Part shown: piece by piece, positions 49,349-56,954 of the stretch
Numbering within the stretch: the stretch's first letter is position 1
How the letters are laid out: every line of letters starts with the position of its first letter
From: UMGS1766 sp963660915
GTDB taxonomy: Bacteria > Bacillota > Clostridia > Oscillospirales > Oscillospiraceae
Assembly: GCA_963660915.1 (NCBI GenBank)
Contig: CAVLAO010000002.1
Location: forward strand, 69,875 to 133,874
Direction of reading: 5' to 3'
Length of the DNA stretch: 64,000 nt
The notes under the pieces: model-generated
Seen by the model: only the letters and a program-made list of their open reading frames with translations
Database searches by the model: none
Told to the model about the DNA's origin: nothing
Translations under genes and position numbers: made by a program

Positions 49349-50224
49349 ATGGGAGTGACTATTATGTGCTGCATTGATTTGCATCTGCATACGACAGCCT
49401 CCGACGGCAGCTGCACGCCGGCTGAGGTGGTTCACCTTGCAAAAGAGGCAGGGGTGATTGCAATTGGGATCACAGATCACGATACTATGAACGGTGTAAC
49501 AGAAGCCGTTGCAATGGGAAAAGCAATCGGAATTGAGGTGCTCCCGGGTATCGAACTATCTACGGATTATTGCGGGCAAGATACACACGTGTTAGGATAC
49601 GGAAACACCTTAAGCGTGAAGGGAACGCCACTGGAGAACGCCATTCACTGGATGCAGCAGGAACGGCGGCGTCGAAATGAAAGAATTATCGAGTATATGC
49701 GCCGGGATGGGATATCCGTTACAATGGAAGAATTGATGGAGCAATACCCAGGGGCGACCATTGGGAAGCCTCACTTTGCTCAGCTGCTGATCAGCAGAGG
49801 GCTGGCAAGCGATGTGGAGGACGCTTTTTCCCGTTACCTTCACGCAGGGAAGCGCTACTATGTGCCGAGAAGTTATTTGTCTATGGAGCGGGCAGTGGAG
49901 GCAATTCGAGCCAGCGGAGGGGTAGCTGTGCTAGCGCATCCGCTGCAATACCGATACGACAGAAGAAAGCTGCATGACATGGTGAAGTATGCATCAAATG
50001 TGGGTGTCCAAGGCCTTGAGGTTTATTATACAGGTTATGACGAGGAACAGCGAGCAGAATTGATCCGATTGGCGAAAAAATTTGACCTGGTGATTACCGG
50101 AGGAAGCGATTTTCACGGCGCAAACAAGCCTGGAATTTCGGTCGGACGAGGCGATGGCACACTGGTAGTTCCGGCAAGGTTATTGGAAGCATTAAAAAAG
50201 CGCATGGAGGAAGCAAAGTTATGA
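49349..50224 (+). CDS. PHP-domain phosphoesterase
   Basis: A 291-residue PHP protein of the RNase AM/YciV-like type. Metal-binding motifs are DLHLHTTASDGSCTP, GITDHDT, PGIELSTDY, the central HVLGYG, AHPLQY and the C-terminal GGSDFHG. Relatives degrade 3',5'-nucleoside bisphosphates or short RNA from the 5' end. GGGAGGAG precedes ATG 49349, and the upstream in-frame ATG at 49286 lies before the promoter. The next gene's start overlaps its stop (ATGA). Confidence 0.88.
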   Translation: MGVTIMCCIDLHLHTTASDGSCTPAEVVHLAKEAGVIAIGITDHDTMNGVTEAVAMGKAIGIEVLPGIELSTDYCGQDTHVLGYGNTLSVKGTPLENAIHWMQQERRRRNERIIEYMRRDGISVTMEELMEQYPGATIGKPHFAQLLISRGLASDVEDAFSRYLHAGKRYYVPRSYLSMERAVEAIRASGGVAVLAHPLQYRYDRRKLHDMVKYASNVGVQGLEVYYTGYDEEQRAELIRLAKKFDLVITGGSDFHGANKPGISVGRGDGTLVVPARLLEALKKRMEEAKL

Positions 50225-51108
50225 TTTGTGTTTGCCCAGATTATTTTCCTGCATTTCAGTGCGTTGCATCCCGTTGCAGACACAACTGCTGCATTGGGTG
50301 GGAAATCGACATTGACGAGCTTACCATGGAAAAGTACCAGGCAGTAAAAGGCGCGTTTGGGGAGCGGTTGCGTCAGGGGATTGTCGGCGAGGAGCCTCAT
50401 TTTGCGCTGGGAAAAGAAGAACGCTGTCCGTTTCTTAATCAAGACAATCTATGCGATATCATCCTGCAGATGGGAGAAGATGCGCTGTGCCAGATCTGTT
50501 CGGATCACCCGCGCTTCTACACATGGCTTCCGGATCGTATGGAGGAGGGACTTGGTCTGTGCTGCGAAGAGGCAGCGCGGCTGCTGCTTGAGCACAGAGA
50601 GAAAATAGAATGGATTGAGCAGGAGATGCCGGAAGAAGAGGATTATGAGGCGGATGAGAGCTATTATCTCCTTTTACAACGGAGAAATCAAGTTTTTTCC
50701 TGCCTGCAGAACCGTGAGCAGTCTATTCCGGAGCGGTTGGCGGCGGCGTTTGCGCTGCACGGAGCGGCGGTGGAAATAAGAGGCATCGAAGAAGATATTG
50801 CCTTTCTGAGTACACTGGAGGTGCTGGATGAGCGGTGGAGAGCGCTTTTGCAGCGTTGGGAGAAACCAAAGCCTTGGCCGACGGAAGAAATGGAGCAAAT
50901 TCTGGTCTATTTGGTGTACCGGTATTATCTCCCTGCTACCTTGAAAAAGGGGGACGCGCTGTTTGCACTGCGATTTGGAAATCTGACGTTGCGCCTCTTG
51001 TCGGGGCTTCCGGAGAAAGACCATGTCGAGTTGGTGCGAATGTGGTCTGCGGAGTTGGAATACTCTGAAGAGAATCTGGAGCGATTGGCGAATTACCTTA
51101 GTCAGTGA
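50221..51108 (+). CDS. FliB-family protein (flagellin lysine-N-methylase-like)
   Basis: A 295-residue protein with the N-terminal Cys-rich block of the FliB family: FQCVASRCRHNCCIGWEI, then CPFLNQDNLCDI, LCQICSDHPRFY and GLCCEEAARLLL. The Cys set could hold an iron-sulfur cluster. FliB methylates flagellin lysines in enterobacteria, but many Clostridia homologues lie far from flagellar genes, and none is seen here, so another target is likely. It is translationally coupled to the PHP gene. Confidence 0.8.
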   Translation: MICVCPDYFPAFQCVASRCRHNCCIGWEIDIDELTMEKYQAVKGAFGERLRQGIVGEEPHFALGKEERCPFLNQDNLCDIILQMGEDALCQICSDHPRFYTWLPDRMEEGLGLCCEEAARLLLEHREKIEWIEQEMPEEEDYEADESYYLLLQRRNQVFSCLQNREQSIPERLAAAFALHGAAVEIRGIEEDIAFLSTLEVLDERWRALLQRWEKPKPWPTEEMEQILVYLVYRYYLPATLKKGDALFALRFGNLTLRLLSGLPEKDHVELVRMWSAELEYSEENLERLANYLSQ

Positions 51109-51133
51109 GAAAAACGGATTTAAGAATGCAGAG

Positions 51134-51185
51134 GGTTAGTTGAAAGTAACCAAAAGAGAATTGGTTTGTTAGTCACATTTAACTA
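51134..51185. promoter_or_regulatory. Two upstream GTTAG-N6-TAAC-type sites of the feo operon
   Basis: GGTTAG-ttgaaa-gTAACC (51134-51151) and TTGTTAG-tcacat-tTAACTA (51166-51185) share the half-site and 6-base gap of the main operator at 51239-51272. Each has mismatches. Confidence 0.45.
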
Positions 51186-51210
51186 AATTAGATAAATCCT
51201 ACTAAATCCC

Positions 51211-51239
51211 TTGACAAAACAAGTTAGGTAAGATAAACT
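51211..51239 (+). promoter_or_regulatory. Promoter of the feo operon
   Basis: A perfect TTGACA (51211-51216) and TAAACT (51234-51239) with 17-base spacing, directly before the operator. Confidence 0.7.
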
Positions 51240-51272
51240 GTGCATTGGTTAGAAAATACTAACCAATGCACA
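51239..51272. promoter_or_regulatory. Main operator of the feo operon
   Basis: A perfect inverted repeat with 14-base arms (TGTGCATTGGTTAG and its complement) around aaaata, starting at the end of the -10 hexamer. The inner GGTTAG...CTAACC halves resemble DtxR/IdeR half-sites but with a 6-base spacer instead of one. Binding by the DtxR-type protein encoded at 54678-55070 is likely. Confidence 0.7.
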
Positions 51273-51331
51273 GATCGATGCATTGGCGGTGGGATATCAG
51301 CCCATATTAACAGCTTAAGGAAGGATGCACC

Positions 51332-51544
51332 ATGATGCCATTGACATTGGCCGATGTCGGCGAAGATAACATCATAAAAAAAATTGGTGGAAAGCCGGAG
51401 GTGCGCAAGCACTTGGAGAATTTGGGCTTTGTAGTTGGCGGAAACGTGTCTGTGATCAGCAAGTTGTCCGGCAACATGATTGTGAATGTGAAAGAAGCCA
51501 GAATTGCGATTAGCGAGGAAATGGCTCAAAAAATCATGATTTGA
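51332..51544 (+). CDS. feoA: FeoA-domain protein 1
   Basis: A 70-residue SH3-like FeoA protein (LTLADVGEDNIIKKIGG ... LGFVVGGNVSVISKL). FeoA binds FeoB and supports ferrous iron uptake. AAGGAAGG precedes the ATG. It is the first gene of the operon and lies 35 bases before a second feoA. Confidence 0.92.
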   Translation: MMPLTLADVGEDNIIKKIGGKPEVRKHLENLGFVVGGNVSVISKLSGNMIVNVKEARIAISEEMAQKIMI

Positions 51545-51579
51545 GAGAATCAAGATTGAAATTGTAAGGAGGCAGCACT

Positions 51580-51801
51580 ATGAACACACTGCGGGAAGCC
51601 AAGGTGGGTCAGACCGTTAAGGTTGTTAAGCTCAATGGAGAAGGCGCAATTAAGCGTCGGATTATGGACATGGGTATTACCAAAGGCGTTGAGGTTTATG
51701 TCCGTAAGGTCGCTCCTTTGGGGGACCCGGTGGAAATCACCGTTCGCGGCTACGAATTGAGCCTGCGTAAGGCAGATGCTGAGATGATCGTGGTCGAGTA
51801 A
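51580..51801 (+). CDS. feoA: FeoA-domain protein 2
   Basis: A 73-residue FeoA protein with the more usual sequence (GQTVKVVKLNGEGAIKRRIMDMGITKGVEV, in two strands, then PVEITVRGYELSLRKADA). Two unlike FeoA proteins before FeoB are frequent in Clostridia. AAGGAGG is 8 bases before the ATG. Confidence 0.95.
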   Translation: MNTLREAKVGQTVKVVKLNGEGAIKRRIMDMGITKGVEVYVRKVAPLGDPVEITVRGYELSLRKADAEMIVVE

Positions 51802-51860
51802 TTTTGCTTTGTTGATCACAAGGAGGCCGTTTCGAGGGAAACGGCACTCGCTTAGATGAA

Positions 51861-51880
51861 AGGTTAGCTTTTACTTACTG
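51861..51880. promoter_or_regulatory. Degenerate site before feoB
   Basis: AGGTTAG-N6-CTTACTG keeps the half-site and spacing of the feo operator but the right half is poor. It may be a weak operator inside the operon. A GCCGTTTC/GAAACGGC helix lies just upstream (51829-51847). Confidence 0.35.
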
Positions 51881-51909
51881 AGCTTGACCGAAAAGAGAGG
51901 AAGTATTCT

Positions 51910-54390
51910 ATGAAGTTGAGAATTGCCCTTGCGGGCAACCCGAATGCCGGCAAGACAACGCTGTTCAATGCGTTGACCGGTGCAAACCAGTTTGTTGGTA
52001 ACTGGCCCGGCGTTACGGTGGAGAAGAAAGAAGGCAAGCTGAAGAAACACCCTGATGTGACGATTACCGACTTGCCGGGCATCTATTCTCTGTCCCCCTA
52101 CACGCTGGAAGAAGTAGTTGCGCGTAACTATCTGATCGGTGAGCGTCCCGATGCGATTTTGAATATCGTAGACGGCACAAACCTGGAACGCAACCTTTAC
52201 CTGACAACGCAGTTGACTGAGTTGGGCATTCCCGTGGTTGTGGCCATTAACATGATGGATGTTGTAAAGAAAAATGGCGACCAGATCAATATCGGGGAGC
52301 TGTCCCGCCAGTTGGGCTGCAAAGTGCTGGAAATTTCCGCACTGAAGGGCACCGGTGTAATGGAAGCAGCGGAAGCTGCAATTGATGCGGCGCAGAACAC
52401 AAAGACAGTTCCCATGCACACATTCTCCGGCCCTGTCGAGCATGCCATCGCTCACATTGAAGAAGCAGCGGTTCACAATATGCCGGAAGAACAGCAGCGT
52501 TGGTATGCGCTGAAGGTGTTTGAGCGGGACGAGAAGGTTCTGGCACAGTTGAATCTGAATGCTTCTGTCCTAGAGCATATTGAGAAGGACATTAAGGCGG
52601 CAGAGGATGAACTGGATGACGATGCAGAGAGCATCATCACAAATGAACGCTATGTTTACATCGCTTCTATTATCAAGGGTTGCCTGAAGAAAAAGTCCGC
52701 AGGCAAGTTGACCACCTCCGATAAGATTGATAAGGTTGTCACCAACCGTTGGTTGGCTCTGCCGATCTTTGCGGCGATTATGTTCATTGTCTACTATGTC
52801 TCGGTTACCACCGTTGGCGGTTGGGCAACCGACTGGGTCAACGACGGTGTGTTTGGCGACGGATGGCATCTGTTCTCCATCGGCACCAGTGCATATAACG
52901 ATGACAACGATGCTTACACGGATGCATCTAATATCGTAAATGGCTATATCGAGGATCAGGGTCTGGACGATGTTGCAGATGCAATTGACAGCGAGAGCGA
53001 TGAGTTTGATGCTGACGTTGCCGCAAAGGCGTTGACCGGTGTGGCGGCAGACGTTGACGAAAAGTACGAATTTACCTATGAAGTGCAGGACGAAGAAAAC
53101 CTGTCCGTTACAGATGAGACTGCGACCGGCGCAGATGTGCTGGAGGCAATTGATCTCATGGTCGAGGATGGTTGTGAAGCACCTGATCCCGCCGATTATG
53201 GCGTGTTCATTCCGAGTATTCCGACCTTGATTGAGAATGGTTTGAATGCAGTTAATTGTGCAGACTGGCTGAGCGGCCTGATTCTGGATGGTATTGTTGC
53301 CGGCGTAGGCGCGGTTCTTGGCTTTGTTCCTCAGATGCTGGTTCTGTTCATCTTTCTGGCTTTCCTGGAGTCCTGCGGCTATATGGCTCGTATCGCCTTT
53401 ATTCTTGACCGTGTATTCCGCCGCTTTGGTTTGTCCGGTAAGTCCTTCATTCCAATCCTGATCGGTACCGGCTGCGGTGTGCCGGGCATCATGGCCTCCC
53501 GTACGATTGAAAACGAACGCGACCGCCGCATGACCATTATGACAACCACGTTTATTCCCTGCGGCGCGAAGCTGCCCTTCATCGCAATGATTGCCGGATC
53601 CATCTTCGGCGGCGCCGCATGGGTTGCACCTTCTGCCTATTTCCTTGGCATTGCAGCGATTATTTGCTCCGGCATCATTTTGAAAAAGACAAAGTTGTTT
53701 GTTGGCGATCCCGCTCCGTTCGTTATGGAGCTGCCGGCATACCACATGCCCACCGTGGGTACGGTTCTTCGCTCCATGTGGGAGCGCGGCTGGTCCTTCA
53801 TCAAGAAGGCCGGAACAATCATCACACTGTCCACCATCTTGGTGTGGTTCCTGAGCTACTTCGGAATGGTTGACGGCGCGTTCACCATGCTGGAAGAGGA
53901 TCAGTTGGATCAGAGCATTTTGGCTACCGTAGGCAATGCAATCTGCTGGATCTTTGCTCCTCTGGGCTTTGGCAACTGGCAGGCGACCGTTGCAGCGATT
54001 ACCGGCCTGATTGCAAAGGAAAATATCGTTGGTACCTTGGGTATCCTGTACAACGGCGGCGATGCTGCTTCCGTTTACACCAACATGGCTGCTGCCTTTA
54101 CCGCAATCTCTGGTTATGCGTTCCTGGCATTCAACCTGCTGTGCGCTCCCTGCTTTGCTGCAATGGGTGCAATTAAGCGCGAAATGAACAGCCATAAGTG
54201 GTTCTGGATCGCAATTGGTTATCAGTGCGGCTTTGCTTATCTGGTTGGTCTGTGTGTCTATCAGTTGGGCATGCTGTTTACCGGTCACTTTGGAATTGGC
54301 TCCATCGTTGCAATTCTGGTTGTGGTCGCCTTCCTGTTCCTGCTGTTCCGTCCGATGAACGAGAATGCAGGCAAGAAGCTGAAGCACTAA
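51910..54390 (+). CDS. feoB: Ferrous iron transporter FeoB
   Basis: An 826-residue GTPase-permease for Fe(II). The cytoplasmic G domain has GNPNAGKTTLFN (G1), DLPGIYS (G3), NMMD (G4) and the SALKG G5 stretch, with an S-type GDI helical part to about 275. The membrane part has the Gate motifs (GTGCGVPGIMASRTI with Cys, and the second gate near IPCGAKLPF) and about 8 further helices. An extra acidic segment of about 105 residues (about 325-430) separates the first and second membrane helices and is probably outside. Codon bias shows high expression. Third gene of the operon. Confidence 0.97.
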   Translation: MKLRIALAGNPNAGKTTLFNALTGANQFVGNWPGVTVEKKEGKLKKHPDVTITDLPGIYSLSPYTLEEVVARNYLIGERPDAILNIVDGTNLERNLYLTTQLTELGIPVVVAINMMDVVKKNGDQINIGELSRQLGCKVLEISALKGTGVMEAAEAAIDAAQNTKTVPMHTFSGPVEHAIAHIEEAAVHNMPEEQQRWYALKVFERDEKVLAQLNLNASVLEHIEKDIKAAEDELDDDAESIITNERYVYIASIIKGCLKKKSAGKLTTSDKIDKVVTNRWLALPIFAAIMFIVYYVSVTTVGGWATDWVNDGVFGDGWHLFSIGTSAYNDDNDAYTDASNIVNGYIEDQGLDDVADAIDSESDEFDADVAAKALTGVAADVDEKYEFTYEVQDEENLSVTDETATGADVLEAIDLMVEDGCEAPDPADYGVFIPSIPTLIENGLNAVNCADWLSGLILDGIVAGVGAVLGFVPQMLVLFIFLAFLESCGYMARIAFILDRVFRRFGLSGKSFIPILIGTGCGVPGIMASRTIENERDRRMTIMTTTFIPCGAKLPFIAMIAGSIFGGAAWVAPSAYFLGIAAIICSGIILKKTKLFVGDPAPFVMELPAYHMPTVGTVLRSMWERGWSFIKKAGTIITLSTILVWFLSYFGMVDGAFTMLEEDQLDQSILATVGNAICWIFAPLGFGNWQATVAAITGLIAKENIVGTLGILYNGGDAASVYTNMAAAFTAISGYAFLAFNLLCAPCFAAMGAIKREMNSHKWFWIAIGYQCGFAYLVGLCVYQLGMLFTGHFGIGSIVAILVVVAFLFLLFRPMNENAGKKLKH

Positions 54391-54426
54391 TTTCCATCGC
54401 GGACGTTTGAAAGGAGACGATCTGTT

Positions 54427-54603
54427 ATGATCGCATGGCTTTCTGCGAACATCGGCACCATCCTGGTAGGATTGGTGGTTCTGGCCATCGTGATTGGCAT
54501 TGTTTTGTCCCTGCATCGGGACAAGAAACAGGGCAAGCTCTCCTGCGGCGGAAACTGCGGCAGCTGCAACCATTGCAGCGGCCATTGCGGCGGATGCCAC
54601 TGA
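54427..54603 (+). CDS. FeoB-associated Cys-rich membrane peptide
   Basis: A 58-residue protein with one membrane helix (about 8-29) and a tail holding seven Cys (CGGNCGSCNHCSGHCGGC pattern). This matches the small FeoB-associated Cys-rich membrane proteins that follow feoB in many Firmicutes and may hand over or sense iron. GGAG is 10 bases before the ATG; the gene is 36 bases after feoB. Confidence 0.9.
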   Translation: MIAWLSANIGTILVGLVVLAIVIGIVLSLHRDKKQGKLSCGGNCGSCNHCSGHCGGCH

Positions 54604-54677
54604 CTTCCATGCAAATTGCCTTGGTGGGGAAATTATCTTCCCCCACCGGGGTGAAATCAGCGAAAGGAGAGAGCACT

Positions 54678-55070
54678 GTGGGAAAAGAGAAGAAATTGGC
54701 GTTAACACAGGCGAATATTCGCTATCTTTTGGCGATTGAAGCATTGGACCGTGACGGTTCTGGCGTGCGCTGTGTTGATGTGGCTCAGACACTTGGAATT
54801 ACCAAGCCCAGTGTTCACTCTATGATGAACACGCTGAAGCAAATGTCTCTGCTGGAAAAGTCCTACTACGGAGTGATTCATCTGACCGAGGAAGGAAGAC
54901 GGGTAGCTCAGCGCTATCAGGGGTGGTTTCAGAGCATTTCACACCACTTCCAACCATTGTTGACCAGTGAACAGGACGTAAATGTGATTGCCTGTGCATT
55001 GATGGCGGAACTGCCGGAAGGCAGTATGCAGACAATGTGCGAGCGAATGGATCAAATCGAGGTGTCTTAG
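54678..55070 (+). CDS. DtxR/MntR-type metal-dependent transcriptional regulator
   Basis: A 130-residue protein with the DtxR winged-helix (residues 8-65: LTQANIRYLLAIEAL, VRCVDVAQTLGITKPSVHSMMNTLK) and the first part of the dimer domain, where DtxR proteins bind metal. The C-terminal SH3-like domain is absent, as in MntR. GTG start, with AAAGGAG upstream. Its place inside the feo operon and the GGTTAG-type operators argue for iron-dependent repression of the region. Confidence 0.88.
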   Translation: MGKEKKLALTQANIRYLLAIEALDRDGSGVRCVDVAQTLGITKPSVHSMMNTLKQMSLLEKSYYGVIHLTEEGRRVAQRYQGWFQSISHHFQPLLTSEQDVNVIACALMAELPEGSMQTMCERMDQIEVS

Positions 55071-55072
55071 AC

Positions 55073-55453
55073 ATGTCTGGTACAGTGACGACTGTTGTCA
55101 TAGTGTTGATTTTAGCCGCAATTGCAGTCTTGTCCGTGGTAAGCTATGTCAAAAAGTTGCGCAGTGGCTGTTGTGGAGCAAGCGATGAAAAGGTGAAACG
55201 AGTTCGTGTGACGGATCGGGACAAAAGTCATTATCCCCATTCAGTTGTCCTCGTTGTGGATGGTATGGTCTGCGGAAATTGTGCGGCTCGAGTGGAAAAT
55301 GCATTAAATGCATTGGGTGGTGTTTGGGCAAGTGCAGATGTGGAACACGGAACAGTTACCGTTCGGATGAAGCAATCACTGGACGAACGGCTGCTTCGGG
55401 ACACGGTAAACCAGATTGGCGGCTATACTGTGATGAAAGTAGAAGCTGGCTGA
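55073..55453 (+). CDS. Membrane-anchored HMA-domain protein
   Basis: A 126-residue protein: a membrane helix (about 5-25), a Cys-containing linker (SGCCGAS) and a heavy-metal-associated domain (about 57-125) with GMVCGNC (64-70) and KVEAG at the end. It may bind and carry a metal ion on the inner or outer face of the membrane. It starts 3 bases after the regulator stop. Confidence 0.85.
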   Translation: MSGTVTTVVIVLILAAIAVLSVVSYVKKLRSGCCGASDEKVKRVRVTDRDKSHYPHSVVLVVDGMVCGNCAARVENALNALGGVWASADVEHGTVTVRMKQSLDERLLRDTVNQIGGYTVMKVEAG

Positions 55454-55503
55454 TTCTATGGCCTTAGATTGGGCGCTGACGAGCGCCCATATCTTAAACA
55501 AAA

Positions 55504-55523
55504 AGGTTAGCTAAAACTAACCT
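55504..55523. promoter_or_regulatory. Operator before the DUF2325 gene
   Basis: AGGTTAG-ctaaaa-CTAACCT, perfect 7-base arms with a 6-base gap, the same form as the feo operator, 18 bases before the ATG at 55541. Confidence 0.7.
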
Positions 55524-55540
55524 GAGAAAGGAGCGCCTCT

Positions 55541-55825
55541 ATGAGCGTTGTAATTTTGGGCGGCAATGAGTGCATGGTTCGTAAGTATAAGGATCTATGC
55601 AAGGAATATGAATGTCAGGCAAAGGTGTTTGCAAAACCCATCGGCAGTTTAAAAAACAAAATTGGATCGCCAGATCTTATGGTGTGCTTTACCAGCACCA
55701 TGTCCCACAAAATGTTGCGCAGCGCATTGAATGAGATCAAGGGAGGCAATACCGTGATTGCACATTGTCCTACCAGCTCCATTTCCGCGCTGCGGGGTGT
55801 GCTGGAGACCCACGCGGTTCGGTGA
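55541..55825 (+). CDS. DUF2325 family protein
   Basis: A 94-residue protein with a Rossmann-like start (MSVVILGGNECMVRKYKDLCKEY) and the VCFTSTMSHKML and IAHCPTSSISALRGVL stretches typical of DUF2325. Function unknown; its position behind an operator of the feo type suggests iron-responsive expression. GAAAGGAG precedes the ATG. Confidence 0.87.
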   Translation: MSVVILGGNECMVRKYKDLCKEYECQAKVFAKPIGSLKNKIGSPDLMVCFTSTMSHKMLRSALNEIKGGNTVIAHCPTSSISALRGVLETHAVR

Positions 55826-55831
55826 AACAAG

Positions 55832-56383
55832 ATGCCGGAGGAAATGGTGATTCGCCACTGTGCTCCAACATTGGCCGGAATGAAAACAGGAAGCCTGTTT
55901 TCCTGTCATTATGATTCGGAGGAAGCAGTGTGCAGAGACATTCGGGCAATGAATCAGTCACTTGTTCCCAAAGGGCTTCGGGTGCTGTGCCTGAAATACC
56001 AAAGCGGATTGGCGCTGATCTATCTCTATCGTCCCAATCGACTTTGTCAGGATTTGACGGATCCAATCGCAGCACATTTGCTGGAAGATCGTGGTTATCC
56101 CTGCGCAAACGCGGATCGCTGCGTTGTTGTATTGGTGAATAAACTGCGGTGCAGCGGAGAGTTCCCTCATGAAATCGGCCTTTTCTTGGGCTATCCTCCG
56201 ATTGATGTAGAAGGGTTCATTACGCATCGTGCGCAGGACTTTAAGTGTGTGGGCGACTGGAAGGTCTATGGGGATGAGGAACAGGCAAAGAAAACCTTTG
56301 CCCGCTATCGTGCCTGTACCGAATGTTATCACGCCCAATGGTGCAGTGGGAAATCGGTAGAACAACTCACAGTTACGATGTGA
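55832..56383 (+). CDS. DUF3793 family protein
   Basis: A 183-residue protein of the DUF3793 family (VIRHCAPTLAGMKTGSLFSC, then CLKYQSGLALIYLYRP, LGYPPIDVEGFI and the Cys-rich end ACTECYHAQWCSGKS). The family is found near Feo genes and flavodoxins in anaerobic Firmicutes, but its role is unknown. It starts 6 bases after DUF2325. Confidence 0.87.
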   Translation: MPEEMVIRHCAPTLAGMKTGSLFSCHYDSEEAVCRDIRAMNQSLVPKGLRVLCLKYQSGLALIYLYRPNRLCQDLTDPIAAHLLEDRGYPCANADRCVVVLVNKLRCSGEFPHEIGLFLGYPPIDVEGFITHRAQDFKCVGDWKVYGDEEQAKKTFARYRACTECYHAQWCSGKSVEQLTVTM

Positions 56384-56420
56384 GTTTGATAATTTATATA
56401 TTTTGAAAGGAAAGATCATT

Positions 56421-56840
56421 ATGAGTGTTGCAATTATTTATTGGAGCGGAACCGGAAATACGGAAGCCATGGCTCAGGCAGTGGAGGACGGAGCAAAGGC
56501 AAAGGGTGCGGAAACGGTACTGTTACCCAGCGTGGCATTTGATGCCTCTATGGTGTCTCAATATGATGCGATTGCTTTTGGCTGCCCGGCTATGGGAGCA
56601 GAGGTGTTGGAAGAAAGCGAATTTGAGCCCATATTCACTGCCTGCTTGCCCGAGCTTTCCGGCAAGAACATTGCTCTGTTTGGCTCATATGGCTGGGGAG
56701 ACGGAGAATGGATGCGTACGTGGGAGGATACCTGCACCGATGCCGGTGCAAAATTAGCCTGCGACAGCGTAATTTGCTGCGGCTATCCGGATGACGGCGC
56801 ATTGAGTGAATGCAAAGCGCTAGGCGAGTCATTGGCATAA
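56421..56840 (+). CDS. Flavodoxin
   Basis: A 139-residue short-chain flavodoxin with the FMN phosphate loop IYWSGTGNTEAMAQAV (in strand 1 and helix 1), the FGCPAMG loop and FGSYGWGDGEWM for the isoalloxazine. It replaces ferredoxin in electron transfer under iron limitation, which fits its place after the DUF2325/DUF3793 genes and their operator. ATG 56421, with AAAGGAAAG 7 bases ahead; 56403 is in frame but has no site. Confidence 0.95.
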   Translation: MSVAIIYWSGTGNTEAMAQAVEDGAKAKGAETVLLPSVAFDASMVSQYDAIAFGCPAMGAEVLEESEFEPIFTACLPELSGKNIALFGSYGWGDGEWMRTWEDTCTDAGAKLACDSVICCGYPDDGALSECKALGESLA

Positions 56841-56861
56841 AAAAAGATTTATCTATGGGAA

Positions 56862-56906
56862 AATTCCCCTAAGCAGTACAGCTTATGTACCGCCTAGGGG
56901 AATTTC
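56862..56906. terminator. Bidirectional terminator between flavodoxin and gltX
   Basis: AAATTCCCCTA...GTAC...GTAC...TAGGGGAATTT, a long interrupted stem with a T run on the plus strand. Confidence 0.8.
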
Positions 56907-56954
56907 ATTTTGATTTGCTTTTGATTAAAACAGCACAGTTTCCGGAGAGAAGAA

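Noticed and set aside
52570..54792. 740-residue minus-strand frame opposite feoB
   Set aside because: Arises from codon bias of feoB on the other strand; the product is Asn/His/Gln-rich without domains.
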